A DNA stretch of 64,000 bases from Annulohypoxylon bovei var. microspora (Eukaryota > Ascomycota > Sordariomycetes > Xylariales > Hypoxylaceae): positions 56,027-120,026 of the forward strand of contig MU405336.1 of the NCBI GenBank assembly GCA_022836615.1. Reading direction: 5' to 3'. The notes beneath the pieces are model-generated. The model was not told the origin of the DNA. It searched no databases and saw only the letters and a list, made by a program, of their open reading frames with translations. Of the stretch, positions 24,200 to 37,068 are shown one piece after another. How positions within the stretch are numbered: position 1 is the first letter of the stretch; every line of letters begins with the position of its first letter. Position numbers and translations under genes: made by a program.

Positions 24200-24646
24200 A
24201 TGAAGTTCACTACTGCTGCTGTCTCCTCCATCCTCGCCGCCGTCGCGCTCGCGGCCCCGACCCCATCGGCCGAGGTCAAGTCCGCGATGGCCGACGTCCA
24301 GCAATGGACGATCGAGAGCATGCAGCGCGTGTGCGACAGCGCCGACACCAGCTGCACCTGGTCGTTCCGCGTCAACACGCACGTCGGCGACGCCACGGCC
24401 TGCAGCTTCACGGTCAAGGGCTCGCCCGCGAGCCAGACCGACTCCAGCGGCACCATCTGCGGCCCCTACACCGTGGGCTCCGGCTGGAGCGGCCAGTTCG
24501 GCCCCGGCAACGGCTTCACCACCCTCAGCGTCGTCAACTACTCCGCCAAGCTCATCACCTGGCCCTCCTACACCGACAAGCAGCTCGCCGGCGGCGCCGT
24601 CGTCACCCCCGACCTGAGCTACGCTCCTGCTGTCCTGAACCTTTAA
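24200..24646 (+). CDS. Small secreted protein, four cysteines, 148 aa
   Basis: A single exon. The signal peptide MKFTTAAVSSILAAVALA is followed by a mature protein of about 130 residues. Four cysteines (Cys45, Cys52, Cys68, Cys87) allow two disulfides. Motifs such as CTWSFRVNTH, ASQTDSSGTICGPYT and SGWSGQFGPGNGFTTLSV suggest a compact beta-fold widespread among plant-associated ascomycetes as small secreted or effector-like proteins; I do not know a proven function. Codons are almost exclusively G/C-ending, and with the TATA box and A/C-rich leader this points to high expression. The AT-rich flanks make the codon bias conspicuous. An effector role is conjecture. Confidence 0.8.
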   Translation: MKFTTAAVSSILAAVALAAPTPSAEVKSAMADVQQWTIESMQRVCDSADTSCTWSFRVNTHVGDATACSFTVKGSPASQTDSSGTICGPYTVGSGWSGQFGPGNGFTTLSVVNYSAKLITWPSYTDKQLAGGAVVTPDLSYAPAVLNL

Positions 24647-25022
24647 GTTATCTATCTCAACGCTTACGAGGCCCTGATGTCGGATAAGGGATGGCACCGG
24701 AGGGGTTGTAAGGGGGATGGGATATAGGAGTATGGGGTTAGAATTCTACGGAAAAGGACATTCATTGTATATAGAGCGACAATGTAATTGTTAATAAAAA
24801 CCACGGATTGCATTTGAAACCCCTTTCTTTGAATTATCAAGCGCGTTTATTAAGCTCTCGGGCATAGTATTAATTGAGTATTAATCACTCATTCTAAAGC
24901 TTCCTGTGCTTATGTACGGTATCCGGTACATACGATAAGTAGCGAATTGCTACTGCAAATAATCCACCCACGCCGGCTTGCTATGCTAAGTACCTAATTC
25001 GACAATCGCCTTTATGCCTCCC
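24647..25022. other. Convergent spacer
   Basis: 375 bp between the small secreted protein gene and the acidic orphan. It contains a likely polyadenylation signal AATAAA near 24793. Confidence 0.55.
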
Positions 25023-26180
25023 TCAATCAAGATCGGCGAAAGGGTCTGCTTTGTACGCGCCTCTAGCCTCCTCGAATGATTTCTTGTAATGCCGTGCGGC
25101 TACCGTCATGACGAAAAAAGCCTCGTACTGCCAGAACCACATATCCTGCTCATAGAGCCATTCATCTAGTATCGCATCACTATCGGTCTGACTGCTAAGC
25201 TCGCGATATGTTTGGATAATAGCTGGCTGGGGTTGTTCGATGGTTTCGGACGTATCGGGGTCTGGCGATTCGGGTGATAGGTTTTGTGATGAAGATTGAA
25301 CCTCCTCTTCCTGCTCCGGCTCCGGGTCGCCGTGTTCTGGTTCGACTAAGATACTGGATAGTTCCTCAAGGGAGACATCGAAATCAAATTCCGAGCTTAC
25401 GTCCGAATGCGAATCTGAGGCATCAGAGGGGAACGATGCGTCTACTGGTGAGCGCTCCTCCTCCTGAGGTAGCGGAGCAGTTTCGAGAGATTTTTGATCT
25501 GATGGCTTGAGCGGTTCCAACGACTCTAGTTCATCTTCGACGTCATCCGCCCAAGAAAATGGCCCGCTTGGTGGTAGTAACACGACAGGGGGGATGATGC
25601 CGGTAGATTTGGGCTCTACTGTTGTAGAGTTGTTTGTCTCTTCCGAATCCTTGTCGCCATCTGTATCCGTTACGAGGAACCCGTCCTCGTCGTAATTTTC
25701 TAGCTGGGAAGCGTCCGGTTCTTGATTTGAAACATCTGGAGACCAATTCGTAGCCACTTTCAAACCGAACATCCCCACGTTCTTCTTAAGATCGTGGAAA
25801 AACTCATCGACAGTTTGGTACCCTCCCACTAGAATACATTCCATATCGTTCTCGGTGATGTGTCCGCCATTGACAAGCCGTTGGAGATACCTTTCAGATA
25901 CTGGTCTGACCCTCTTCATAATGTCTTCGACGTCGAAGTCATCAGTCGGAATAGTGAGGTCAGATGTACTCATCATCTCACGTAGGTCTGCCACTGAGAG
26001 GTCCAGGAGATTAAGGTATCGTTTTCGGGTTTCTTCGAATCTGCCTCTTACTAGATCTCCCTCGTCGATAAACAGATCCATATCGTAGCGGATGCGACGC
26101 TGTAAAGCAGTCATGTCCCTGATCTTGTCACGGAGTTGCCAGACCATGACATGAACTCGTGAGATGTCCATATTGATCAA
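25023..26180 (-). CDS. Hypothetical acidic protein, 385 aa
   Basis: One exon. Residues 1-140 look helical and charged (start MINMDISRVHVMVWQLR), possibly coiled-coil. Residues 150-330 are acidic, Ser/Glu/Pro-rich and probably disordered. The last 50 residues again look helical with aromatics (LDEWLYEQDMWFWQYEAFFV). A second start three codons later is equally possible. No domain recognised. It is the last clear gene before the A+T-rich island. Confidence 0.6.
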   Translation of the reverse strand: MINMDISRVHVMVWQLRDKIRDMTALQRRIRYDMDLFIDEGDLVRGRFEETRKRYLNLLDLSVADLREMMSTSDLTIPTDDFDVEDIMKRVRPVSERYLQRLVNGGHITENDMECILVGGYQTVDEFFHDLKKNVGMFGLKVATNWSPDVSNQEPDASQLENYDEDGFLVTDTDGDKDSEETNNSTTVEPKSTGIIPPVVLLPPSGPFSWADDVEDELESLEPLKPSDQKSLETAPLPQEEERSPVDASFPSDASDSHSDVSSEFDFDVSLEELSSILVEPEHGDPEPEQEEEVQSSSQNLSPESPDPDTSETIEQPQPAIIQTYRELSSQTDSDAILDEWLYEQDMWFWQYEAFFVMTVAARHYKKSFEEARGAYKADPFADLD

Positions 26181-26459
26181 ATTAACTAGCTATGATCTTC
26201 AATCGTGATTGGGCCTGTTCACACTCTGGGCGCGTAACCTGTGACACGCCGTGTAAGCCTGGGATGACTAAAAAAAGTGGTGGTGATAGAGTGCTTAGTT
26301 ACAATAATAAAAAATAAATTCCACTTTCCCTTCGCCAGAGAAAGATTTCCGCCAAAATTCCACTAAACGAAGTATACAACTGCGCAAAATCAACGGCGGC
26401 TAGTAATATAGTACGAATAAGGTCAAGGATAAGTAGAGGTGTTTATCAAGTTGCAAAAC

Positions 26460-26491
26460 AATCGCCTTGTTCACAACGAAACAAGGCGATT
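26460..26491. repeat. Perfect 12-bp inverted repeat (hairpin)
   Basis: AATCGCCTTGTT and its exact reverse complement AACAAGGCGATT flank an 8-base loop. It sits about 280 bp upstream of the acidic orphan. It is not followed by a poly-T tract, so a terminator role is unlikely. Confidence 0.85.
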
Positions 26492-27580
26492 CGCAAAATT
26501 GAGAAAGAAATGAAAATACCTTGTGGTTGTACTAGAGAAACCCTTTATGTTATGGCGGTTTCCGAGTCGATGGTGCTTTGTAGAACCATAAAGGGATCGG
26601 GACTCTTCTAGATTGTTGTCGCATCACAAAATTGAACTTGAACAGGGAGCACCGAGTTCTGTCGAAAGGTTCTCTTTCATACGTTGTTGAGTGTTCGTCT
26701 TTGAATGAGTCAATCGTAAGAGATTTTGGAATTGTATGCTGTATACACAGAGCAGGTATGGTGGCTAGCTAGCTGTCCTTGGAAACCGCATAGAACAAGT
26801 GTGATAAGTTGTAACGAATAAAACCGAATGTTTAGAAATGTTTGCAAAGTCAAAAGGGTAAGACCGGGGCGTCTAACTTTGAGGCATTGGCCACAAACTA
26901 TCACAAACCTTCTCCGCCTTCGTCGTCTTTGAGCTTAATTCTCGTCGTACGGGCAACCTACAAGTTAAGTCCAAGATGCGAAATAAAAACCATGAAGAAG
27001 GTTATTTCACTCATTTCTTTATTGCAACACTTACAACATGCCGGTCGTTTGGTAACCAAATGAGATATTTTAACGACATTTAGATTTATTATTCAATTTT
27101 CAACTTTTTCAACTTAGGTAAGTATGAAGATTCAAAAGCACACAGTCCTTTAACAGCTATCAAAACGAATATGTGTAGTCGATGACGATGAAAGTGGTGA
27201 AGAGAGAATATTGTTCACACAATAATAGACATTGAATTTAGCTCAACTCGATAAAAAGGAGGTATCACAATAAACGATATACATCTATTGAGATTTTGTT
27301 TTCCACGATATTTACATATCCGTTTAAATAAATAACTTATTTCCATATTTCAACTTTATTGACTGACGCTAGTGACGCAATCTAATTCGAACCACAAATT
27401 GACAACAAGTGAGTGAAGATACGATGGTTGCTGGAGAGGACCTATCGATTCGCTCCTTGATATCTAACCCTTAAAAAACCTGCTGCCAGCGACGTTTCAT
27501 CTTCAACTGGTTCTCAGTAGCCTTGACCCTCACCAATCCAGCAAATCAGTGCATATCAGTGGGGCTTCTGTAGGGGCTCA

Positions 27581-27618
27581 TAGCTCGGACCACCTCGTCG
27601 ACTAGCTCGGACCACCTC
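27581..27618 (+). repeat. Two copies of TAGCTCGGACCACCTC left of the island
   Basis: Two exact 16-mers flank GTCGAC. The same motif occurs on the opposite strand at 46396-46450, on the far side of the A+T-rich block, again with GTCGAC between copies. Confidence 0.8.
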
Positions 27619-28783
27619 CTGAGGCGCTCCGAGGGGCTTAACTCCGAAAAAACGGCCTGCCAAGACCACCTCCAACTAGTTGACCTAGATAGGTTAGACC
27701 GCCCCACATACTTAGTCATTTACCCCACTTACCCAATTCAGACGGTTCCACTTTAAAGTTCAGTCTCGGTCTGGTCTAGGTATGAGCTCAGACCAGTATC
27801 CTAATTAGGACTAATCCCAGACCAGTCTCGGATTAGTCTTACGTAACCCTAACCCTGACCTTATTAGTAATCGTATTAATAAGCCACGCAGCCACTAAAA
27901 GCCACTAGAAGTCAGTACATGGTACCCTTCGCTTTGAACTCAAATAACTTCCTTTACAATGCGTTTTTCACTATAAAATTTACACCGTTTTATAGCCCTC
28001 AATCAGGCGCTTCTATGCATATAAATATTAACTGGTTGCACGCTATATTTCGTACTCAATGAGCTGTTGTATCGCGGTTCCCAATGTTGCTATTTGCGAC
28101 CGGCTGCACGTGATACCTTCGAAACGCTTCAATATTGATATCTTACACGTCCCTTGATATATCTACGCTAATACAGGTTCAACAATGATGCAACCTATAT
28201 CATTCGATCCGTTTTTGAATTAGCTATCGATTCATATATATTAATTCCTTTTGCATGTCATATTCGTAAAGTTATTTAGGTTTAAAAGTAAATATGTGTA
28301 TAGTTTAAGTCGGTACAATGAGATGCATACGAATTTGTATGGGTGGCAAAGTACTCCCAGCTGGCCCGTGCTTATCGATAGGAATTTCAACCAATCAAAA
28401 AGCCGGCTTGAATTCATCAGGAATATTATTAAGTTAAAATAATGAATTTTTAATAATAATAAAAGGTTTTTTAATTTTTATAAATCATGTATAAAAGATT
28501 TTAATTTTTTAAAAACTATAATAAATTATAATATATTATTTAAATGATATTGAAAATTTAAAATAAATTATTCCATAAAAAATCGATTTAATAAATAAAA
28601 CTTTAATTTTAAATTAAAATAAATATTTTTATTATTTATTTTTTAATTAATTATACATAAAATGAATTAATTTTTAAAAATTATATTTAATTAAATTAAA
28701 AATTAATAAATAATAAAAAAAATTAAAAAAATTAATATTATAAAAATATAATTTATAAACTTAATTATAAGTTTAAAACTTTT

Positions 28784-28938
28784 TAATATAATAATTATAA
28801 CTTATTTAACTTTTATTTTAAAACCCTTCTTTTATAAAATAACTTTTAAATAAAACAACTTTTATTTTATAATAATTAAAAAAACTTGCTTTACGCTTAT
28901 ATAATATTCACACCATAACTTATAAATATATTATAATA
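28784..28938 (+). repeat. 5' LTR of the outer retrotransposon
   Basis: 155 bp, starting TAATATAATAATTATAAC. It aligns base for base with 46022-46176. The left copy has lost more C (for example final TATAATA versus CATAACA). Confidence 0.85.
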
Positions 28939-31900
28939 ATTTAATAATATTTTTCGTTTTATAAAAAAACCAGTAATTAACATTTAATTAATTAAAAAAA
29001 TCTTTTTTTATTTAATTAATTATAATTAATTAAGATCTTTATAATTTACTTAATTTTAATATTTATCTTTAATTATTATTTTTTTTATCGATTTTTAATT
29101 AATTTTTATTAATTTTTAATTAATTTTTATCGATTTTAATTAATTTTTATTAATTTTAATTAATCTTTATTAATTTTCATTAATTTTTTTATTAATTTTT
29201 ATTAATTTTCGTTAATTTTTTTTAATTTTAAATTATTTCCCATTATTCGAATAAATATAATAAAAGAAAATAAACTTTATATAATTACATGTTATTAAAT
29301 AATTACCTTTTAAAACGATTTTAAAAATAAATTAATCCTTTAATAAAAAAATATTATCTTTTAAAATAACGTTTTAATTTTAATCCGTAAAATAACGGAA
29401 TAATTTCTTTAAAAATAAATTAAAATATTAACTTAAATAATTTACATTATTCGTATAAATATTAATGTTACGGTAAAAAATTATTTAAACGGTTGGAAAA
29501 TTAATAAATACACTTTTAATATTATAATTAAATTTACTTTAAAATTCGCTGTTAATTTTATATTAAAAAAAAATAATCCTTTTTATTAAAAAAATAATAT
29601 TCCTTAATATTAATAAAATAATTTTATTACTTTTTTTTTATATAATATAATTTATAAAATAATCTTATTATTTTAAACGAAGAAATATTTAATATTAATA
29701 ATCTTCCAAAAACCCTTATTAAATAAAAATTATATAAAAAATTAAAAACCATTTTATCGAATATTTAATAAAATAATATTTTATTAAATTTCGAAGAATT
29801 TTTCATTTTACGGAATTTACGATATTAAAAAAACGATCTTTTTAAACGAAATTATTATTCCTTTATTTTTAATTAATTTTTTTTATTATTTAATATTAAT
29901 AAAATAAATATTTTATTATTATAATTATTTATATTTTTTTTTAAAAGTTAATTATTATTTCTTTTAAACGAAATAAACTTGGAACGATTATTTAATCCTA
30001 TTATTTTAATTTTATATATATTATTATAAAGGTAATTATAAAATAATTTAAAAATATATAAATTAATATTTTTATTAATAAAAATTAAGCAAATTTTAAC
30101 ATCGTTAATCCGATTTTATTTTATTTAAGTATTAATATAATTAAATTTATTATTAATATTAACCTTAAACGTAATTTTAAGAAAAAAAAAACCTTAATAA
30201 AATTTACGGGATTATTCTTTATTATTATTATTTTTATTATTTTTATTATTTTTAAACTTATTGTTTTTTAATTTAAAAAAAAGCTTTAAAAATTTTAAAG
30301 ATTTTAAAAATCTTATAATAAAAAACCCTAAAAAAAATCTTAAAAAAAAAGAAAATTTAAACGAATTAAATTTATTAAAAAATAATTTAAATTAATTATT
30401 TTCCCTTTTAATATAAAAATTAAACATTTTATTTTTAATATTATAATTTTTTAAGAAATAAAGTTTTTCGAAAAAATTTATTTAATTTTTATTATTTTAA
30501 AATTTATTTAAGCGCGAGGAATATTAACATTCTTTTTTAAGATAAAATAAAAATTTTTTATTAAAATAAAATTTTAATTTTTTATTAAAATAAAATTCTT
30601 TATTAAAATAAAATAAAACTTTTATATTTAATATAAGCGTAATAAATATTACAAGTTAAATAAAGGTTACCGTTATATTAATAAATACCTTAAATGGTTA
30701 AATAATATTAGGATAAATAAAATAAATAAAATAAGGAAAATAAAGAAATAATCCGCTTCCTTTAAATCCGTTTTTTAAAAATCCACCTTTTTTTTTTTAA
30801 ATTTATTTCTTTTTAACTTTTTATAATTAATAAATAATTTAAACTTAATTAATGATTTCTTTATTTAAGTAATAAATACTTTTTAAATATAATATATTAA
30901 TTAAATAAATCATTTAATAATATATAAATAAAAGTTAATATAAATTAAATATTTTTATTTAAATTTAAATGAAACGTTATATAAGAAAATAAATTTTATA
31001 ATAATAAAAAAATTCGTATATTAAAAAAATATTTATTTATTTATAAATAATGTAAAAAAATACGTAATAATTATTATATAAGCGGATATAATTTATAAAA
31101 ATTTCGTATAATTATTACAAGGTAACGTTTAAAAATAATAAACAAAAGAAATTTCTTAAAATTCCAAGGCTTTTTATAATGGAAATTTCGAAAAAACTTT
31201 TTAAACCACCATTTTACGTTTTAAAATGTTAATAACAATGGTGTTAAAATAATTAAAAGACTTTAATTTTACTTATAAATTAAATTATATTATAATTAAA
31301 AAATTTATTCGTTTTTAAGTAATAAACATAATATAAATTATAAAAATAACCGAAAAAAATTCCTTAATATAATAAATATTAAAAATATATAATTTAATTT
31401 ATTTATTATTTAAATAATTGGTGGTTTAATTAAATAACACCGCCGGTTTTTTTTTAAACGATTAATTTTTTCATTTAAAAAAAAAAACATTCGCATATAA
31501 AATTATTATTAAATTATATTATTAATTATAAAACCTTAATAAAAATACGTAAACTTTTTTAATTATTAATTAAATGTTTATTAATTATTAATTATTTTAA
31601 ATTAATGTAATAATATTATAACGATTAATTTTATTAATTTTAATAAAATTAATTTATAATTATTCCGAAAGTTTTATATTAAATTTATTATTATTTATTA
31701 AATTAATTTATTAAACTTTAATATTATTAAATGTTTTAAAGAAAATAATTGTAAATTTATATTTTAAAAAAATATATTAATAAAGAAATTCTTAATTTTA
31801 ATTTAATTAATGTGGAAATTTTAATTAACGTGGATTATAACATGAAAATAATTTCCTTCGTAAAAATTAATTTTAATTTTAAGGAACATAAACGCCACGC

Positions 31901-34136
31901 GGAGGCGAATGATTTCCGCGTAAACGAAGTAATAACTTATTTAAACGAAAATAAAATAAAAGCTCGTTTTAATATAAAGATTATAACCGTAAAAATTTAT
32001 AAAAACAATTTTAAAAACGGTAATGGAATAAATAAATTTAAATTAAATAAAACGAATAAGTTTTTTAATACGATAATAAAACTTTTATTATAAATAATAA
32101 TAATAAAAAAAATATTAAAAAAATAACACTTTAAAATAATAATTATTTTTTATTAAAATAATATTTAAACATAAAAAAAGAAACTTTCGTAATAAATAAA
32201 TTAATAAAAATTAATAATAATACCTTTTATATTATTGGACTTAAGGTTATAAAATTTGAAAAAAATAAAACTATGTATTAAAAGTGCGAAGAAATATTTC
32301 CGTTAAAAAATATTTTTATAAAACATGCATATATTAAAATATATATATTAATAAAAAACATAAAAAAATATTAATAACCAATCGTTAAAAATGTTAAAAA
32401 AAAACCTTAAAATGTAAAAGTATTATATTAAAATAAAAACGAAAATAACTTCGTAAATCTTAAAAATACAAAAGCATTATATAATAAAATATTCGTTAAA
32501 ATATTAATAAAACTTAAAATTATAAAAACTATTCTTAAACCATGTTTTGAATAATATTTAAATAAAAAGCATACATATATAAATTTCAAAATACGGTTTT
32601 ATAAATTATTAAAAGTTTAAATAATATGTGGAAATATAAAAACTAATAAAAAAATGGTGGATAAATAATAATTAATGGATAATTACAAGGATTATAAAAT
32701 TAAATATAAAAGAAAAGTTATAAAATAAAAGGTATTAACGGAAAATTAACTTTTAAAAACTTAATGATTTTTTATTTATTAATATTAATGTAATATTAAA
32801 GAAAACCGATAAAAGCATTAGTTTAAATTAAAATATAAGTTAATAATAATTTAAAATTAAATCTTTTATTAAAAATAAAATGGTTAAAATTATACGGAGC
32901 GATTATTAATTATTTTAAATAAATAATAACGTTAAAATTTTATTAAAAAATAAATATTTCCATCGAAATCCATAAATTAATAAAACCCATTAATCGTAAA
33001 ATAATAACCCGTTAAAACGTGATAATACCATTATATATTTTAACCTTTTTATATGTGGATTATAAAGATTTACCTTAAATAAATAAATTTAATAACGAAA
33101 AAAAATACTTTTTCTTCGGAAATTCTTTAAAAATATTAAATATTATTATTTTAATAATAAATATAAGAATGGTTTTAATAATAAATAATATCGATAAATT
33201 ATTAAAAATTTATTAAAATTAAAAAATTAATAAAATTTATAACGTTAATAATAAAAAACGATTTAAAACGGATATTCTTATATTTTTTTTTAATAAATTT
33301 AATTTAACGAATAAGGTTATAAAAACGTTTATATTTTTATATAAATTTAAAAACTTAATAAAAAAGATTAAAGTTTAAAAAAAAGCTTAAAACATCGAAA
33401 AAAAATAAAAAAAAAATGAGTTTTTATTAAAGATTCAAATAAAAAATATTAATTTAAAATTAATTAAACCGGAAAACGTTTCATCCATATTAATAAAAAA
33501 TAAAATACATATATAATATACGAATAAAACTTACATAAAAAAAATAAAAATAATTTTAAAAAAATATAACGTATAAATAAAATATTACATAATTTAAATA
33601 CTATAGCGGGAAAAGGTGGGAGCTCATAATGATTCGAAACTTAAAATAATGATTATATTTTTAAAATAATCATTACAAATTTCCAATAATCATTACAAAT
33701 CCATTTAATTACAATTATTATTAAGGAAAAAATAATCATTCGTAAAAAAATAATCATTATTCGCTTTTACAGCTGGCAAATTGGAGATACAGCTAAAAGG
33801 TGGGTACCCCCAGCTGCCAAACAGTCAGGTGACCCAATGCGACAACAAGGTCAACGATATTTTTAAGCCCTAGACCACACCTACGGCAACACCCATAACA
33901 CCACCTACAGCACCACTTACAGCACCACCTACAGCAGCAGCAGCAGCAGCAACAAGGGCACTTAAAAAAAAAACTTAGACGTTTTTTTTTTCGTTTCCTT
34001 ACTTGCAATAGCACTTGCAACAGCACCTGCAACAGCACTTATAATAGCACTTACAACAGCAATAAACCCCACATGCACAGCAGCAGCAACACTTAAAGAA
34101 AAAAAACTTAGAAGTTTTTTTTATTTTCTTTTACTT

Positions 34137-34225
34137 TTTACATCCACACATCCATCCACACATCCATCCATCCATCCATCCATCCATTCATCCACGCATC
34201 CACACATCCACACATCAACATCGTT
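34137..34225 (+). repeat. CCATCCA/CACATCCA microsatellite
   Basis: A run of ACATCCA and CATC units inside the TA-flanked element. Preceding it are CAG/ACAGCACC trinucleotide-rich segments near 33895-33955. Confidence 0.8.
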
Positions 34226-34249
34226 AACATCATTGCCGCGCCAAGCTTA

Positions 34250-34515
34250 TTAGATCAGTAGATTTGTAGCAGTAAAACGTGTAGTAGACCAATAGACGTG
34301 CAGTAAACCAGTAGACGTGCAGTAGACCAGTAGACGTACAGTAGATCAATAAACGGGCAGTAGATTAATAGACGGGCAGTAGATTAGTAAACGGGCAGTA
34401 GATTAGTAAACCAGTAAACCAATAAACTAATAAACCAATAAACCAGTAGACCAATAAACCAGTAAACCAATAAGTTAATAAACCAGTAAATCAGTAAGTT
34501 AGTAAATCAATAGGT
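34250..34515 (+). repeat. Degenerate tandem repeat of CAGTAGACC/CAATAAACC units
   Basis: Dozens of roughly 8-12-bp units such as CCAGTAGACGTGCAGTAGA and AACCAGTAAACCAATAAAC follow one another, ending at a 14-16 base poly-C run near 34540. Four copies of ATTAATGATTATTTTTCC-like units follow at 34569-34632. Confidence 0.75.
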
Positions 34516-36758
34516 GTAAAATAAGGGGGTAGGGGACGAGCCCCCCCCCCCCCTCCTACCCACTTATATTAATGATTATTTTTCCATTAATGATTATTTT
34601 TCCATTAATGATTATTTTCCATTAATGATTATTTGCCTGCGAATGATTAATGAATGAAGGAACGATTAGGATAATGCCGGACCATTTTTCGAAAAAATAA
34701 TGATTATTAGCTCCCTGCCATTCCCGGTACGGTACTTAAAAATAAAAAAATACGAATAAATTTTATATTAAATTAATAAAAATGTAAAATCCGTATATAT
34801 ATTTATAAATTAAGTTTTAAAAATAAGGAATTTTTTAATAAAATATATAACGATATATATAATAATAAAAAGATGTTATAAATAAAAAATCCGACGTTAT
34901 TCATTAATTTTATTTTCATGGTTTAAAAAATAATAAATAATAAACGGAAAAATTATGTAATAATTAATTTATATTTATTAAATAATATAACGATTCTTAA
35001 TATATATTTATTATTAACGTAAAAAAACGTTATCGTAAATATTAAAGGAAAAAAAAAAGTTATAATAATAAATAAAAAAAATTTCTTTTATTAATTTTTA
35101 ATATTTAACTTTTATAAGAATAAAATAATAATTATTTTATTAAAAGGATTAAAAATTTTAAACATGGTGTTAATAAATTATTAAAATAATTCCTTTTATA
35201 TATAAAAGTTTATAAATTAAAAACTTTATTTGCATAAAAAATATTATAAAATATATTTAAATAATATTATAATTTATAACGATATAAAGGAAAATTATTT
35301 AAAATATTTTAACGCGGTATTTAAGATTTTTTAAAAATTAAAAATTATTATAATTTTTTAAAAATCTTTTGCAACGTATAATTTTATTAAACTTTTAAAT
35401 TTTTTAATGGATAAATTCGATACATTAATTACATTAAATAAAGTTAAAGTAATTAAAAAAGTTAAAATTTTTAAAACGTTTAAAGATTTAAAAACTTATA
35501 TCGAAATAATTATATAATTAAAAAAATATATTTTTTAATATTAATAAAAGATTTAATTATTTTAAAAAAAAAAATAATAATATTTAATGAAGGTCGAATT
35601 ATAAGAAGCTTATTAATAAAGAATAAAATAATTCGGAAAAAATAAACTTTAAAAAAGAAATTTAAATTTATAAAAAATAAAAAAAAAACTTTTCGTTTTA
35701 TTTAACATGATTTAATGGTAAAAACGTATTTATTATATTAAAATTTTAATAAAACCGCTTTTATTAAATTGGACGCGGCGAAGGAATAAAGATATAACGT
35801 AATGATTTTTTATATGGAAAAAAATTAAAATAAAATAAATATATATTTAAATAAAATATAATTAATTATGTTTTTAAGTAAAATTTTTATAAAAATAAAA
35901 AAAAAATATAATGTAATAAAATTAAAAATTTTTTATTTAATGTAAATTACACGAAATTTACGATTATAATTTTAATTTAATAAATTAAATGTAATAATTT
36001 TAATAAATTATAAAATTATCGAAGGAATAATTCGATAAAAGAATTTCGCCATGGTTAATATAATTAAAAATAATTTAAAATTAATTATAACGTTAACTTT
36101 CTTAAGTTAATTTTAATTAAATATAAAATATATTCTTAAAAAATTAAATTTCGTTTTAAATACATTATTAAAATTATTAATAAAAGTAAATAATAAAAAC
36201 GAAAAAAAAAAAATAACGAAATTAAAAGCGAATTAAATGATTTAATAAATTATTTTACGTTTTTATCAAATAAAATTTACTTGAATATAAAATTTTAAAA
36301 AAAATTATAAAAAAAATATTAAAAAAATAAAAAGTATAAAAAGATTTTATAAGATTTAAAAAAAAAACCACGAACGAAAAAAAAAAAATTCGATATCGAA
36401 AATAAATTATTATATTATATTATCGGAAAGAAATAAAAGAAATTAATTATTTCGGTATTATACGTTTAACGGATTTTTTAATAAATTCATAATAAAAAAC
36501 ATTACTTCGATTTTTAAAAAATAATAATAAAATTAAGAAATTTAATAATTAATAATTTCTTTAATTAATTACGTAATTATTTAAATTATTATTTAAAATA
36601 TATTAAAAATAAAATAAATAAAAAAAAACCATTAAATCATTTACATTTTATCGAAAATAAATTAATATTATATTATATAATAACGATAAATTTCATTATA
36701 AAATTATTTAAAATTTCATCGGAAAACACGTTTTAAAAAATATTAAATTATAATTATT

Positions 36759-37068
36759 TATTACGGGTTAAGGACCTAAAAAGTTAATTAAAATAAAAAT
36801 TAACGCGAGCTTATATTATGGTTATAAACGTAATAAACGTAAATCTTTATAATGAAATTATTAATAACTTTAAATGGGTTATAAAAGTTATTAAAACACG
36901 TATAAAAAAAATTTCCACGTTAATTAATTTGATTTATATTTTTAAGCATAAATATTATAACTTTAAAAACGAAAAGTTATTATTTTTCTTTTTTTTTTAT
37001 TAATAAAAATAACCTTATTTTTAACCCCATATAATATAAATTTATTATTGTTTATAAAAATTATTATA
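36759..37068 (+). repeat. 5' LTR of the inner gypsy element
   Basis: Aligns with 42115-42426. It begins TATTACGGGTTAAGG where the right copy has TATTATAAATTAAAA, a run of G/A and C/T differences. A two-base length difference lies in a poly-T tract. Confidence 0.85.

Larger units (their letters stand above)
26181..28778. other. Intergenic transition into the A+T-rich island
   Basis: No supported gene. The stretch includes a perfect 12-bp hairpin (26460), repeats with the motif TAGCTCGGACCACCTC (27581), two telomere-like units CCCTAA at 27844-27856, and an accelerating A+T content from about 28440. The sequence 28440-28778 is already almost pure A/T but lies outside the outer retrotransposon, so it is another mutated repeat remnant. 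Confidence 0.55.
33601..34732. mobile_element. Non-autonomous inverted-repeat element of normal base composition, TA target (Tc1/mariner-like)
   Basis: Imperfect terminal inverted repeats: left CTATAGCGGGAAAAGGTGGG then AGCTCATAATGATT; the right end, reversed, reads CCGTACCGGGAATGGCAGGG then AGCTAATAATCATT. The dinucleotide TA flanks both sides (33599-33600 and 34733-34734). The interior has no transposase frame but is full of simple repeats. Its base composition is clearly higher in G+C than the surrounding island and it lacks saturation with stop-creating transitions. It therefore probably inserted after RIP acted on the host element. The superfamily assignment rests only on the TA duplication. 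Confidence 0.65.

Noticed and set aside
33793..34038. 81-codon cysteine-rich frame on the minus strand
   Set aside because: It is a translation of the CAG/ACAGCACC microsatellite in the TA-flanked element, not a cysteine-rich effector.
34153..34225. CATCCA repeats as a possible CRISPR-like array
   Set aside because: Units are directly adjacent simple repeats with no unique spacers, and this is a fungal genome.
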